From NCBI GenBank assembly GCA_012523465.1, contig JAAYIK010000029.1, positions 42,392 to 106,391 of the forward strand: 64,000 nt of DNA. The letters run 5' to 3'. The translations under genes and the position numbers were made by a program. Below the pieces are notes generated by a model. It did not search any database, was not told the origin of the DNA, and saw only the letters and a program-made list of their open reading frames with translations. Of this stretch, positions 13,220-24,510 are shown one piece after another. Position 1 is the first letter of the stretch; every line of letters begins with the position of its first letter. This DNA comes from Lysobacteraceae bacterium. Its GTDB lineage: Bacteria; Pseudomonadota; Gammaproteobacteria; Nitrococcales; AK92.

Positions 13220-14587
13220 ATGAAACTAACGGTTGTCATACTGGCCGCGGGCCAGGGAACCCGAATGCACTCGGACCTGCCCAAGGTGCTGCATCCGCTG
13301 GGCGGGCAACCCATGCTCAGCCATGTCATCCGCACCGCCCAGGCGCTGCAGCCAGCGCAGACCATCGTCGTCCACGGTCACGGTGGGGCGCTGGTGCGCG
13401 AGCGCATGGTCGACCATGAGGTGCGTTGGGTGCTGCAGGCAGAGCAGCTGGGCACAGGGCACGCCGTCGCCCAAGCGCTGCCGGAGATTCCCGACGACCA
13501 CTTGGTGCTGGTGCTCTATGGTGACGTGCCACTGACGCGTCCGGAAACGCTGCGGCCGCTGCTGGCGGTTGCCGCCGAAGGCGGACTGGCGCTACTCACC
13601 GTGGAGCTGGACGATCCCAGCGGCTACGGCCGTATCGTGCGCAATCAAAGCGGGGCGGTTGTCGGCATCGTCGAGCACAAGGATGCCAGCCCCGAGCAGC
13701 TGCGGATACGGGAGTGCAACAGCGGCCTGCTGGCCGCGCCAGCGGCGCTGCTGCGAGGCTGGCTGGGACGGCTGCGCAACGACAATGCACAAGGGGAATA
13801 CTATCTCACCGACGTGATCGCCATGGCGGTGCAGGAAGGCAAGGCGGTCCAGGCCATTGCGGTATCTGATCCGATGGAGGTGGCCGGCGTCAACGATCGC
13901 TGTCAGCTGGCCGCCCTGGAGCGGGAGCTACAAGCCCGCCAGGCCCGGCGGCTGATGGAAGCCGGGCTTACCCTGGCCGACCCGGCCCGCTTCGATCTGC
14001 GAGGCGAGCTCCTCCATGGCCGCGATTGCAGCATCGATGTCAACGTGGTGCTGGAGGGCCGGGTCGTGCTGGGCGACCGGGTCAAAATCGGCCCCAACTG
14101 CGTAATCCGCAATGCCGAGATCGGCGACGACGTGGTCATCCTCCCCAATTCCGTGATCGACGATGCTCGCATCGGCCCATCCTGCCAGGTCGGTCCGTTC
14201 GCTCGCTTGCGGCCAGGCAGCGAGCTACAGGAGCGGGCCAGGGTCGGCAATTTCGTGGAGATCAAGGCGGCGCGCCTGCAGCGGGGTTCCAAGGTCAACC
14301 ATCTCAGCTACATCGGCGACGCCGATGTCGGCGCCGACGTCAACATCGGCGCGGGCACCATCACCTGCAACTACGATGGCGCCAATAAGCACCGTACTGT
14401 CATCGGCGATGGTGCCTTCATTGGCTCGGGCACCAATCTGGTGGCGCCGATCACGGTCGGTCCCGGCGCGACCATCGGGGCCGGCACCACCCTGACGCGG
14501 GATGCCCCGGCCGACAAGCTTACCTTGGCGAGAGCGCGGCAAAAGACCGTCGAGGGATGGCGAAGGCCGGTAAAAAAGCAGTCTTGA
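13220..14587 (+). CDS. glmU: Bifunctional UDP-GlcNAc pyrophosphorylase / glucosamine-1-phosphate acetyltransferase GlmU
   Basis: 455 residues. The N-terminal uridyltransferase domain shows [18 protein letters not shown] (residues 8-25) for UTP binding; the C-terminal left-handed beta helix shows repeated hexads (IGDDVVI, IGPSCQV) and the acetyl-CoA region [13 protein letters not shown]. Together they make UDP-GlcNAc from glucosamine-1-phosphate for peptidoglycan and LPS. It is followed by glmS, which starts the same pathway. Confidence 0.97.
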   Translation: MKLTVVILAAGQGTRMHSDLPKVLHPLGGQPMLSHVIRTAQALQPAQTIVVHGHGGALVRERMVDHEVRWVLQAEQLGTGHAVAQALPEIPDDHLVLVLYGDVPLTRPETLRPLLAVAAEGGLALLTVELDDPSGYGRIVRNQSGAVVGIVEHKDASPEQLRIRECNSGLLAAPAALLRGWLGRLRNDNAQGEYYLTDVIAMAVQEGKAVQAIAVSDPMEVAGVNDRCQLAALERELQARQARRLMEAGLTLADPARFDLRGELLHGRDCSIDVNVVLEGRVVLGDRVKIGPNCVIRNAEIGDDVVILPNSVIDDARIGPSCQVGPFARLRPGSELQERARVGNFVEIKAARLQRGSKVNHLSYIGDADVGADVNIGAGTITCNYDGANKHRTVIGDGAFIGSGTNLVAPITVGPGATIGAGTTLTRDAPADKLTLARARQKTVEGWRRPVKKQS

Positions 14588-14669
14588 GAAGAATTGACAA
14601 CTCGCCACATTTTTGCAGACTTGGCGGAGCTAAGCTAGGCCGGGACCGAGCAAACGAGAGGAATTATCG

Positions 14670-16502
14670 ATGTGCGGCATCGTCGGCGCAGTAGCGGAAC
14701 GCGACGTTACCCCCATCCTTTTGGAGGGATTGCAGCGGCTGGAATACCGCGGCTACGACTCGGCCGGTCTGGTCGTGCTGAACCAGGATGGGGAGCTGCA
14801 GCGAGTGCGCACCACCGGCAAGGTGGCCCGACTGCGCGAGGCGATTGCTGAGAACCCGGTCAGCGGCAGCTGCGGCCTGGCCCACACCCGCTGGGCCACG
14901 CATGGCAGTCCCAGCGATCGCAATGCCCATCCGCATGTCTCGGCCGACGAGCTGGCCATCGTTCACAACGGCATCATCGAGAATTTCGAGCAGCTGCGGG
15001 CTCGGCAGGAAGCCTTGGGCTACGGCTTCAGCTCCGACACCGACACCGAGGTGGCTGCACACCAGATCCATTACTACTACGCCCACAGCGGCGATTTGCT
15101 GCAGGCGGTTCAGGCGGCGCTCAAAGACCTGGAAGGCGCTTACGCCTTCGGCGTGGTCTGCCGCCGCGAGCCGGGACGGCTGATCGCCGCCCGCAAAGGC
15201 AGTCCGCTGGTGATCGGCATTGGCATCGGCGAGCATTTCATCGCCTCGGACCCGGCTGCCCTGCTGCTGGTCACGCACCGCTTCATTTATCTCGAGGATG
15301 GCGATGTGGCTGACGTGCGGCGTGATTCGTTGCGCATCTACGACCGCCACGGGCAGCCGGTGGAGCGCGAGATCAAGGTTTCGCAGCTGTCGCCCGATGC
15401 GGTCGAGAAGGGCGAATACCGCCATTTCATGATCAAGGAGATTTACGAGCAGCCGCGCGCCATCGCGGCCACGCTCGAGGGCCGTATCACTGAGGACAGG
15501 GTGCTGGAAGCAGCCTTCGGTCCGCAAGCTGCCCAGCTGTTCCCGACCATCAAGCGGGTGCAAATCGTGGCCTGCGGGACCAGCTTCCATGCCGGCATGG
15601 TGGCCCGCTATTGGATGGAAGACTACGCCGGCCTCCCCTGCGACGTGGAAATCGCCAGCGAATTCCGCTACCGGCGCCACGTGGTTGGCCCCGATACGCT
15701 GTTCGTGACCATTTCCCAGTCCGGGGAAACCGCCGACACCCTGTCGGCCCTGCGGGTCGCCAAGGAGCTCGGCTATGTGGCGACGCTGACGATCTGCAAC
15801 GTGCCGGACAGCTCGTTGGTGCGGGAGTCGGACATGGCCATCATCACCCGCGCCGGCCCCGAGATTGGCGTCGCTTCCACCAAGGCCTTCACCACCCAGC
15901 TGAGCGTGCTGCTGATGCTGGTCGCGGCGCTGGGCCGTCACCATCGTCTGACGCCCGAGACCGAACAGCGCCTGGTGCAGGGGCTGCGCCAGCTGCCGAC
16001 CTTGATCGACCAGGCGCTGCAGCTGGAAGCGCAGATCGAGAAGCTGGCTGAGCTGTTCGCCGACCGGGAGCACACGTTGTTCCTCGGACGCGGTCCGCAG
16101 TACCCGATCGCCATGGAGGGAGCTCTCAAGCTCAAGGAGACCTCCTACATCCACGCCGAAGCGTATCCGGCTGGCGAGCTCAAGCACGGCCCGATGGCGC
16201 TGATCGACGACACCATGCCGGTGGTGGCGGTAGCGCCGTGCGATGCCCTGGTCGACAAGCTGAAATCCAATCTGCAGGAAGTGCATGCCCGCGGCGGCCT
16301 GCTGGTGGTGTTCGCCGATGGCGAGATCGGCCTGGAAAGCAGCCAGGGCTTCCAGGTGCTGCGGATGCCGCCTGTAGATGACGTGGTGGCACCCATCCTC
16401 TACACCGTGCCGCTGCAGCTACTGGCTTATCATGTGGCGGTGCTCAAGGGTACCGATGTGGACCAGCCGCGCAATCTCGCCAAGGCGGTGACCGTGGAAT
16501 GA
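14670..16502 (+). CDS. glmS: Glutamine--fructose-6-phosphate aminotransferase GlmS
   Basis: 610 residues. Makes glucosamine-6-phosphate from fructose-6-phosphate and glutamine. Cys2 of MCGIVGA is the glutaminase nucleophile exposed after Met removal; two SIS domains follow ([35 protein letters not shown]); the C-terminus ends in the catalytic-loop motif AKAVTVE. The leader contains a TTGACA at 14594-14599 but no convincing -10 box. No glmS ribozyme is present. Confidence 0.98.
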   Translation: MCGIVGAVAERDVTPILLEGLQRLEYRGYDSAGLVVLNQDGELQRVRTTGKVARLREAIAENPVSGSCGLAHTRWATHGSPSDRNAHPHVSADELAIVHNGIIENFEQLRARQEALGYGFSSDTDTEVAAHQIHYYYAHSGDLLQAVQAALKDLEGAYAFGVVCRREPGRLIAARKGSPLVIGIGIGEHFIASDPAALLLVTHRFIYLEDGDVADVRRDSLRIYDRHGQPVEREIKVSQLSPDAVEKGEYRHFMIKEIYEQPRAIAATLEGRITEDRVLEAAFGPQAAQLFPTIKRVQIVACGTSFHAGMVARYWMEDYAGLPCDVEIASEFRYRRHVVGPDTLFVTISQSGETADTLSALRVAKELGYVATLTICNVPDSSLVRESDMAIITRAGPEIGVASTKAFTTQLSVLLMLVAALGRHHRLTPETEQRLVQGLRQLPTLIDQALQLEAQIEKLAELFADREHTLFLGRGPQYPIAMEGALKLKETSYIHAEAYPAGELKHGPMALIDDTMPVVAVAPCDALVDKLKSNLQEVHARGGLLVVFADGEIGLESSQGFQVLRMPPVDDVVAPILYTVPLQLLAYHVAVLKGTDVDQPRNLAKAVTVE

Positions 16503-16654
16503 ACCGTTCGGCTTGAGCCTGGACGGACGGGGTCATATGTCCCAAAGGACGGCGCAGGCCGTATTGGCGGCCGTGCGTTCGTCTCTACAACGCAGGAAGC
16601 GCCGGCGGCGGGAGCGCACGGCTGCCACCGCCGCGGGCTCGAGGAGATGTGTGC

Positions 16655-17308
16655 ATGCAGGTTCCCCCGCAGATCAGTTTCCACGGTATCGACCACTCCA
16701 GCTACAACGAAGAGTACATCCGCGAGCGCATCAGCCGGTTGGAGAAAATCCACGACAGAATCATTGCCTGCCGGGTAGTAGTGGAAAGGCCGCACCAGAA
16801 CCGGCAAACCGGAAATCCCTACCGTTGCCGGGTGGAGTTGAGCCTGCCCCGCAAGCGCGAGTTGGTTGCCAGCAAGGAGGCGATGACAGAGCGGCACGTG
16901 GAGCTGCGGACGGTGATCGGACGGGCCTTCGATGCCATGGAAAGGCAGTTACGGGCGGCGACAAAGCCGCATGAGCGCAGACTGCCGCTAGGCCGGGCGC
17001 AAGAAGAGGAGCCGCTGCAAGGGACCGTGGTCCGCCTGTTCGAGGATGACGGCTATGGTTTTATCCTCAGCGAGGACGGCAGGGAGTTCTACATGCATGA
17101 GGGCGCCGTGCTCAACGGCGCCTTCGAGCGGCTGGAGATCGGCTCGGAAGTGCACTTTCTCGCCGAGGCGGGCGAACAAGGGCCGCAGGCCAGCTCGGTT
17201 CGCCTGATGTCGAGCCCGGGCTCGGCCAGCACCAGTTCGCCCGAGATTGCCGCACCTCCGCTGGACTGGGAGCAGCTGGACGACCAGGAGGACGCCCAGC
17301 TGCGCTGA
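16655..17308 (+). CDS. Ribosome hibernation factor (HPF/RaiA-like) with C-terminal cold-shock domain
   Basis: 217 residues from ATG 16655 (GAGGAG eight bases upstream). Residues 1-105 match the HPF/RaiA S30AE fold: HGIDHSSYNEEYIRERISRLEKI, then RVVVERPHQ and YRCRVEL. A linker leads to a cold-shock/OB domain (about 122-185) with GTVVRLFEDDGYGFI and the RNA-binding-like EFYMHEGAV. The family is thought to bind ribosomes in stressed cells; the cold-shock part probably adds RNA contact. The two-domain architecture is known but functionally little studied. It converges on the acyltransferase gene with only 8 bp between stops. Confidence 0.8.
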   Translation: MQVPPQISFHGIDHSSYNEEYIRERISRLEKIHDRIIACRVVVERPHQNRQTGNPYRCRVELSLPRKRELVASKEAMTERHVELRTVIGRAFDAMERQLRAATKPHERRLPLGRAQEEEPLQGTVVRLFEDDGYGFILSEDGREFYMHEGAVLNGAFERLEIGSEVHFLAEAGEQGPQASSVRLMSSPGSASTSSPEIAAPPLDWEQLDDQEDAQLR

Positions 17309-17316
17309 CCGGGGAC

Positions 17317-18108
17317 TCAGTTGCCGGCGCCAGCGGAACTGGAGGTGGCGGTCCGCTGCGCGGCGCTGGCGGCAGCCGGCGGATCGATTTCCTGCATCTG
17401 CGCTTCGATCCACTCCTCCACCAGGCGCAGGATTTCGCTGGCGCGCTTTCCCTTGGGATCAATGGGGGGGCCGATACGCACCTGGATCGTACCCGGGCGC
17501 TTGATGAAGCTGTTGCGGCCCCAGCAGCGGCCGGCGTTATGGGCGACCGGCACCACCACGGCGCCGGTGCGCTCGGCCAACACCGCACCGCCGGGCTGAT
17601 ACTGGCCGCGGGTACCGGGCGGCACCCTGGTGCCCTCGGGGAAGACCACCACCCAGCGGCCTTCGGCCAGCCGTTCGGCCCCCTGGCGGCAGAGCTGGCG
17701 CAGGGCGCTGGCGGCGCTGCCGCGATCAATGGCGATAGGATTGAGCAGCGAAATGGCCCAGCCAAACAGCGGCAGCCACAGCAGCTCGCGCTTCAGCACC
17801 CAGGTCTGGGGAGTGAACCAGCGCTGCAAGGCCAGCGTTTCCCAGGCCGACTGGTGCTTGGCCATGACAATGCCGCCACCGCTGGCTGGAATGTTTTCCA
17901 GTCCTTGCACTTCAACCCGAATGCGGCATAGCCGCTCGACCACCCAGAGGTTGAAATGGGTCCAGCGGGTGATGATCCAGTAGCGCTGGCGGTACGGCAG
18001 CGGCGCCGACAGCAGCGAGACGACGGCCCAGATCATGGTGGAGCCGACATAAAGCATCATCTGCAGCAAGGAGCGGATGAACAAATCAATCTGCCGCAAC
18101 CACTTCAC
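17317..18108 (-). CDS. 1-acyl-sn-glycerol-3-phosphate acyltransferase (PlsC family)
   Basis: 263 residues, GTG start behind GGGAGG. N-terminal membrane helices (about 8-37) precede the acyltransferase motifs: I, KHQSAWE (84-90, the H-x4-E variant common in this branch); III, FPEGTR; and a VPVAHNAG block. Likely makes phosphatidic acid from lysophosphatidic acid at the inner membrane. It is downstream of gmhB in the glyQ-glyS-gmhB-plsC order often seen in gammaproteobacteria, which suggests a shared transcript. Confidence 0.88.
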   Translation of the reverse strand: MKWLRQIDLFIRSLLQMMLYVGSTMIWAVVSLLSAPLPYRQRYWIITRWTHFNLWVVERLCRIRVEVQGLENIPASGGGIVMAKHQSAWETLALQRWFTPQTWVLKRELLWLPLFGWAISLLNPIAIDRGSAASALRQLCRQGAERLAEGRWVVVFPEGTRVPPGTRGQYQPGGAVLAERTGAVVVPVAHNAGRCWGRNSFIKRPGTIQVRIGPPIDPKGKRASEILRLVEEWIEAQMQEIDPPAAASAAQRTATSSSAGAGN

Positions 18109-18144
18109 TCGTTCTTTCCTCCCTGAAGTGGACGGGGAAGCGCT

Positions 18145-18687
18145 TCAGCTGGAAACGGCGGCCAGCAGCCGGTCGGCTACCGCTGCCAAGTCGGCATGGA
18201 CCTCGGTTTCCGGCGGCAGCGGCTGCCGCAGGGTGCGCAGACCCTTTCCGGTCTTGACCAGCAGCGGCTTGGCGCCGACCGCCACGGCGGCTTCCAGATC
18301 GCGCAGACTGTCCCCCACCACCGGCACCCCATGCAGATCGCGACCGAGATCGCGCTCAATGCGATGCAGCAGCCCGGGGCGCGGCTTGCGGCAGTCGCAG
18401 CCGTCGTCGGGTCCATGCGGGCAATAATAAATCCCGCGCAGTCGACCGCCGACCGCGGCCAGCTGCGCCTCCATGTGGCGATGAATGGCGTGCAGGGTAG
18501 CTTCGTCGAAATAGCCGCGGGCGATCCCGGACTGATTGGTGAACACCACCACCTCGAAGCCGGCCCGGTTGAGGCGGGCAATGGCTTCCAGGCTGCCCGG
18601 AATGGGCCGCCAGTCGGCCACGCTGCGGATGTAGTGATCCGAGTCTTCGTTGATTACCCCATCCCTGTCTAGCACGACCAACAGCAT
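18145..18687 (-). CDS. gmhB: D-glycero-beta-D-manno-heptose 1,7-bisphosphate 7-phosphatase GmhB
   Basis: 180 residues, HAD superfamily. Removes the 7-phosphate in ADP-heptose synthesis for LPS inner core. The nucleophile/acid pair is Asp7 and Asp9 in LDRDGVINED; TNQSGIARGYF is motif II; the family zinc loop CPHGPDDGCDCRKP supplies the Cys/His ligands. It sits 2 bp after the glyS stop in the same operon. Confidence 0.93.
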   Translation of the reverse strand: MLLVVLDRDGVINEDSDHYIRSVADWRPIPGSLEAIARLNRAGFEVVVFTNQSGIARGYFDEATLHAIHRHMEAQLAAVGGRLRGIYYCPHGPDDGCDCRKPRPGLLHRIERDLGRDLHGVPVVGDSLRDLEAAVAVGAKPLLVKTGKGLRTLRQPLPPETEVHADLAAVADRLLAAVSS

Positions 18688-18689
18688 GG

Positions 18690-20764
18690 TCAGCTTCCCG
18701 GCAGGCGCGAGATGTCGGCGATACGCAGGAACAGGTTCTCCAGGCGCTGCAGCAAGGCCAGCCGGTTGGACCGCAGCCGAGCGTCGTCGGCCATCACCAT
18801 GACCTCGTCGAAGAAGTGGTCGACGGGCCCGCGCAGCTGGGCCAGGCGGGTCAGAGCTGACTCGTAGCGATGCTCGGCCAGCAGCGGCGCAACCTCGACT
18901 GCGGCTTCCTCGACAGCCTGGTGCAGCGCCCGCTCGGCAGCGTCCTGCAGCGCCTGCGGATCGACCGCGTCTGGAATGTCTGTGTCTGCCCGCCGCAGGA
19001 TGTTGCGGATACGCTTGTTGGCGGCTGCCAGGGCCTCCGCCTCCGGCAGCTGCACGAAGGCGCGGCAGGCCTGCAGGCGGTGATGGAAATCCAGCGGTTG
19101 GCTGGGCCGCAGCGCCGCCACGGCGTCGTAAAGCTCGGTGGCCACCCCCTGGTCGGTGTAGTACACCCGCAGCCGCTCCAGGCAGAAGTCGAACACTTGC
19201 TCTACCCGCTTGCCAGCCTCAAGCTCGTCCGGCAGCAGCTCGGCCGCTGCTTGCAGCAGCGCCTGCAGGTCGACGTCAAGCTCCCGTTCGATCAGCGTGC
19301 GCATCATGCCTAGCGCTGCCCGCCGCAGGGCGAAGGGGTCACGGTCGCCGGTTGGCTCGCGGCCGATGGCGAAAATGCCGATCAGGGTGTCTGCGCGGTC
19401 GGCGATGGCGAGAATCTGGCCCAGGGTGCTGGCGGGAACGTCGTCACCGGCGAAGCGCGGCTGATACAGCTCGTCCAGGGCAACCGCGACTTCAGCCGGC
19501 TCGCCGTCGTGAGTGGCGTAGTAACGACCCATGATGCCCTGCAACTCCGGGAATTCGCCCACCATCTCGGTGTAGAGATCGCAGCGGCTGAGCCAGCCAG
19601 CACGCTCGGCCAGCGCCACGTCGGCGCCCAGCCGCTCGGCCAGCCAGCGGCACAAGGCGACCACTCGCTCGGTCTTGGCGTAGACGGAGCCGAGCTGCTG
19701 CTGGAAAACCACCGAGCGCTGCTGCTCGATGCGGTCGGCCAGGGGACGCTTGCGGTCTTGCTCCCAGAAGAAGGCGGCGTCGGCCAAGCGGGGCCGGATG
19801 ACCCGCTCGTTGCCCTGCCGCACCAGCTCCGGCTGGCGGCTTTCGATGTTGGCGACGGCGATGAAGACGGGCAGCAACCGACCGTCGGCATCGCGCACGG
19901 GGAAGTAGCGCTGGTGGCCTTGCATGCTGGAGATGAGCGCCTCGGGCGGGACCTCGAGGAACTTCTCTTCGAAGCGGCCGGCGATGGCGACCGGCCACTC
20001 CACCAGCGCCGTCACCTCGTCCAGCAGCTCGTCGTCTAGCACGGCCTTGCCACCAGCAGCGCTGGCGGCGGCTTCCACCTGGCTGCGCACCCGCTCCCGA
20101 CGCTCGGCGAAGTCGACGATGACCCGACCCTCCTCGGCCAGCCGCGCTCGGTATTCCCGTGGATTGCGCAGGGTGATGGGAGCGGGCGCATGGAAGCGAT
20201 GGCCGTAGGTGCGGTTGCCGCTTTCAACGCCCAGCACCGAAGCGGGCACCACCTCCTCACCCAGAAACATCACCAGCCAGTGCACTGGGCGCACGAATTC
20301 GCTGCGGCCACTGCCCCAGCGCATGCGCTTGGGGATGGGCAGCCGGTCCAGCGCCTGCTGTACCAGCCCGGGCAGCAGTTCCGCCGCCGGTGCTCCGGGC
20401 TGCACGCCACGATGCACCAGCCAGGCGCCCTTGTCGGTTTCCAACCTCTGCAGCGCGTCAACCTCGACGCCGCACGATCTGGCGAAGCCCAGGGCGGCCT
20501 GGGTCGGTTTGCCGGCGGCATCGAAGGCGGCGCTGACAGCCGGGCCGCGGCGCTCGAACCGCTGGTCGGGCTGCCGCAACAGTAAGTCTTCCACCAGCAC
20601 GGCCAGTCGGCGCGGCGTGGCGTAGGCGCTCACTTCGCCGTGGTCGAGGTGGCTGCTGGCCAGGCCGCGCACGAGCTCGTCGCGGAAACTGTGGGACAGC
20701 CGCAGCAGGGCTTTCGGCGGCAGCTCCTCGGTGCCCAGCTCGACCAGAAAATCACGCCGCTCCG

Positions 20765-20768
<4 letters not shown>
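18690..20768 (-). CDS. glyS: Glycyl-tRNA synthetase beta subunit
   Basis: 692 residues, the normal size for the bacterial alpha2-beta2 enzyme. Starts [18 protein letters not shown], the conserved N-terminus; the middle contains [13 protein letters not shown]; the C-terminal part resembles an anticodon-binding domain and ends in RLPGS. It overlaps the glyQ stop by 4 bp, so the two subunits are translationally coupled. Confidence 0.97.
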
Positions 20769-21688
<920 letters not shown>

Positions 21689-21997
21689 AACGGCCTCTCC
21701 CAAAGGCAGTGGAGCGCGTGGACGCCGGCATGGGCGAAAATCGCTGCGGCGATCTGCGGCAGCTCGCTGGATTGCAGGAACTCGCTCACCCGCCCTGACA
21801 GGGGCGGGGCGGCGCCATCAGGCTATCCGCAGGAGCTCCGAACAGCCGGCTAGTATAGCGCGGCCAAGTCCGCTATTTCACGCCGCACGTAAAGCCGTTA
21901 CCATTGCCCGCTGTGCCGATGCTGGAGTGGGGCCTGGAAGGCTTGGTTTCGTTGCCGGCACGCACCATCGATCGCTTCCACCGGAGGCTGAGAAGCA
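21689..21997. other. Divergent intergenic region between glyQ and glnA
   Basis: 309 bp without a gene. On the minus strand TATACT (21852-21857) could be the glyQS -10 box, lacking a good -35. On the plus strand TGG (21928-21930) and GC (21941-21942) have the spacing of a sigma54 -24/-12 pair, as expected for glnA, but the surrounding bases fit poorly and no NtrC palindrome is visible. Nothing else stands out. Confidence 0.3.
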
Positions 21998-23413
21998 ATG
22001 TCTCGCAGCGCAGACGACGTCCTGACCATGATCAAGGAGCTCGATGTCAAATACATCGACTTCCGCTTTACTGACACCCGCGGCCAGCAGCAGCATCTGA
22101 CCATCCCGGCCAGTCAGGCCGACCCCGAGCTGTTCGAGCAAGGCAAGATGTTCGACGGCTCCTCCATCGCCGGTTGGAAGGGAATCAACGAGTCCGACAT
22201 GGTGCTGTTGCCGGATCCGACCACCGCCGTGCTCGACCCCTTCTTCGACGAGCCGACCTTGGTCCTGGTCTGCGACGTCATCGAGCCAAGCACCATGCAG
22301 GGCTACGGGCGCGACCCCCGCTCCATCGCCCGCCGCGCTGAACTCTACCTGCAGTCGACCGGCATCGCCGACGCCGCCTATTTCGGCCCCGAGAACGAGT
22401 TCTTCATTTTCGACGACGTGCGCTGGGGCACCGACATGAGCGGCAGCTTCTACAAGGTGGACTCGGAAGAAGCCTGCTGGAGTGCGTCACGGAGCTACCC
22501 GGACGGCAATATGGGGCATCGTCCCGGCATGCGCGGCGGCTATGTCCCGGTGCCGCCGGTCGATTCCCTGCACAACATCCGCACCGCCATGTGCGAGGGG
22601 TTGCGGGAGATGGGACTGACGGTGGAGGTCCACCATCACGAGGTCGCCACCGCGGGCCAATGCGAGATCGGGGTGCGCTACAACACCCTGCTGCGCAAGG
22701 CCGATGAGGTGCAAATCCTGAAATACGTGGTCCACAACGTAGCCCACGCCTACGGCAAGACGGCGACCTTCATGCCCAAGCCCATTGTCGGCGACAACGG
22801 TTCCGGCATGCACGTGCACCAGTCGTTGGCCAAGGACGGCAAGAACCTGTTCACCGGCGAGCTCTACGGCGGGCTGTCGGAAACCGCCCTCTACTACATC
22901 GGCGGCATCATCAGGCATGCCCATGCCCTCAATGCCTTCACCAACGCTTCCACTAACAGCTACAAGCGGCTGGTGCCCCATTTCGAAGCGCCGGTGCTGC
23001 TGGCTTACTCCGCCAGCAACCGCTCGGCCGCGATCCGCATCCCCTACGTGGCAGATCCCAGGGCGCGTCGCATCGAGGTGCGATTCCCGGACGGCACCGC
23101 TAACCCTTACCTGGCGTTTGCCGCCATGCTGATGGCCGGGCTCGACGGGATCCAGAACAAGATCCATCCGGGTGATGCCGCCGACAAGGATCTTTACGAC
23201 CTGCCGCCGGAGGAGGAGAAGAATCTGCCCAAGGTGGCGCTTTCGCTGGAGCAGGCTCTGCAAGCGCTGGATCAGGACCGAGAGTTCCTCAAGCGCGGCG
23301 GCGTGTTCACCGACGACATGATCGATGCCTACATCGCGCTCAAGATGCAGGACGTGCAGCGGCTGCGCATGGCTACCCATCCGCTGGAGTTCGAGCTCTA
23401 CTACAGTCTGTGA
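21998..23413 (+). CDS. glnA: Glutamine synthetase, type I
   Basis: 471 residues. Makes glutamine from glutamate, ammonia and ATP. Signatures: [27 protein letters not shown], the ATP site [12 protein letters not shown], and [14 protein letters not shown] with the tyrosine that adenylyltransferase GlnE modifies, indicating a GS-I-beta enzyme under adenylylation control. ATG 21998 follows GGAGGCTGAGAAGCA. No ntrBC genes follow here. Confidence 0.98.
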   Translation: MSRSADDVLTMIKELDVKYIDFRFTDTRGQQQHLTIPASQADPELFEQGKMFDGSSIAGWKGINESDMVLLPDPTTAVLDPFFDEPTLVLVCDVIEPSTMQGYGRDPRSIARRAELYLQSTGIADAAYFGPENEFFIFDDVRWGTDMSGSFYKVDSEEACWSASRSYPDGNMGHRPGMRGGYVPVPPVDSLHNIRTAMCEGLREMGLTVEVHHHEVATAGQCEIGVRYNTLLRKADEVQILKYVVHNVAHAYGKTATFMPKPIVGDNGSGMHVHQSLAKDGKNLFTGELYGGLSETALYYIGGIIRHAHALNAFTNASTNSYKRLVPHFEAPVLLAYSASNRSAAIRIPYVADPRARRIEVRFPDGTANPYLAFAAMLMAGLDGIQNKIHPGDAADKDLYDLPPEEEKNLPKVALSLEQALQALDQDREFLKRGGVFTDDMIDAYIALKMQDVQRLRMATHPLEFELYYSL

Positions 23414-23458
23414 GCGGCTCTATTGCCGTCCGGCGCTGGCTGGCCTATATCTAGAAGC

Positions 23459-23989
23459 ATGAACCGGAAAGCGCTTCTGCTCGCGCTGGCGTTGCTGCCG
23501 CTGCCGGCCTGGAGCCAAGTCTACAAATGGCAGGACGAAAGCGGTCGCTGGCATTACAGCGACTCGCCGCGCCCAGGCGCCGTGGAGCTCGACCTGCCGC
23601 CCATCCAGACCTATCAGGCGCCGCCAAGCGAGCGCCAGCTGCAGGCCCTGTCGCGGTCGTCGGCGGAGCAGTCGGCGCCGGAACCCGAGATCAGCTATGC
23701 GCGGGTCGAGTTCGCCGCGCCGGGCCCGGAGGCGACCATACGCAACGCCATCGGCGAGGTCGGGGTGGTGCTGGTGCTGGAGCCAGGCCTGCGCGAAGGG
23801 CACACAGTGCGCCTCTTGCTGGACGGCCAGCCGGCCGCCGAGCCGGTCGCCTCGACCGCATTTACCCTCATGAACGTCGACCGCGGCGCGCACCAGCTCA
23901 GCGCCGAAATCCTCGACGCCCGGGGCCGGGTGGTGGCCCGGGCCGGCCCGCAGGTCTTCTACATGCATCGGCCGTCGCGCCTGCACTAG
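23459..23989 (+). CDS. DUF4124-domain periplasmic protein
   Basis: 176 residues from ATG 23459. A signal peptide (about 1-19, cleavage after AWS) is followed directly by the DUF4124 signature VYKWQDESGRWHYSDSP. The rest is a beta-rich segment (VEFAAPGPEATIRN, VVLVLEPGLREGHTVRLLLDG) resembling a small immunoglobulin-like or carbohydrate-associated domain. Proteins with this layout often sit next to glnA in gammaproteobacteria; the function is unknown. Confidence 0.85.
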   Translation: MNRKALLLALALLPLPAWSQVYKWQDESGRWHYSDSPRPGAVELDLPPIQTYQAPPSERQLQALSRSSAEQSAPEPEISYARVEFAAPGPEATIRNAIGEVGVVLVLEPGLREGHTVRLLLDGQPAAEPVASTAFTLMNVDRGAHQLSAEILDARGRVVARAGPQVFYMHRPSRLH

Positions 23990-24026
23990 TTGCTTGCGCC
24001 CGCGCGGAGCGCGACAATGCCGCGCC

Positions 24027-24491
24027 ATGTTCCACGTCGCTCTCATCCAGCCCGAGATCCCGCCCAACACCGGCAATGTGATTCGTCTCTGCGCCAATGC
24101 CGGCGTGCGGCTGCATCTGGTGCATCCGCTCGGCTTCGTCATGGATGACAGTCGCCTGCGCCGGGCCGGCCTGGACTATCGGGAATGGGCGCGGGTGGAG
24201 GAGCATGCCGATATCCCTGCACTGCTCGCCGCCATCCGGCCCAGGCGGTTGTTCGCCCTCAGCAGCAAGGCCAGCATCGGCTACCACCAGGTCCGCTTCC
24301 AGCCGGACGACTGCTTCGTGTTCGGCCCGGAAACCCGCGGCCTCGATGCCGCCATGCTGGAAGCACTGGCGCCGACCGCCATGCTGCGCATTCCCATGGT
24401 TCCGCAGAGCCGCAGCCTCAACCTGTCGAACGCGGTCGCCGTGGTGGTGTACGAGGCCTGGCGCCAGCAGGGGTTCGCAGGGGCAGTCTAG
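24027..24491 (+). CDS. trmL: tRNA (cytidine/uridine-2'-O-)-methyltransferase TrmL
   Basis: 154 residues, SPOUT superfamily. Methylates the ribose of the wobble base in leucine tRNAs. Signatures: LIQPEIPPNTGNVIRLCANAG (N-terminus), LFALSSKA, FGPETRGLD, and the C-terminal knot PMVPQSRSLNLSNAVAVVVYEA. Start chosen at ATG 24027. Converges on gpsA with a 19-bp gap. Confidence 0.95.
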   Translation: MFHVALIQPEIPPNTGNVIRLCANAGVRLHLVHPLGFVMDDSRLRRAGLDYREWARVEEHADIPALLAAIRPRRLFALSSKASIGYHQVRFQPDDCFVFGPETRGLDAAMLEALAPTAMLRIPMVPQSRSLNLSNAVAVVVYEAWRQQGFAGAV

Positions 24492-24510
24492 GCGCGTTCG
24501 GCGGCAGGCG

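Noticed and set aside
14588-14669. glmS-activating or ribozyme element in the glmU-glmS gap
   Set aside because: Only 82 bp; no glmS ribozyme core; a lone TTGACA without a -10 box.
14664-16286. 540-codon open frame antisense to glmS
   Set aside because: Same shadow effect; glmS covers the stretch with all catalytic motifs.
24024-24040. TGTTCCACGTC at the start of trmL as a parS half-site
   Set aside because: Only the left half matches; coding sequence of MFHVAL explains it.
23994-24491. Longer trmL start at 23994
   Set aside because: The added residues are unlike the family; ATG 24027 gives the conserved MFHVALIQPEIPPNTGN start.
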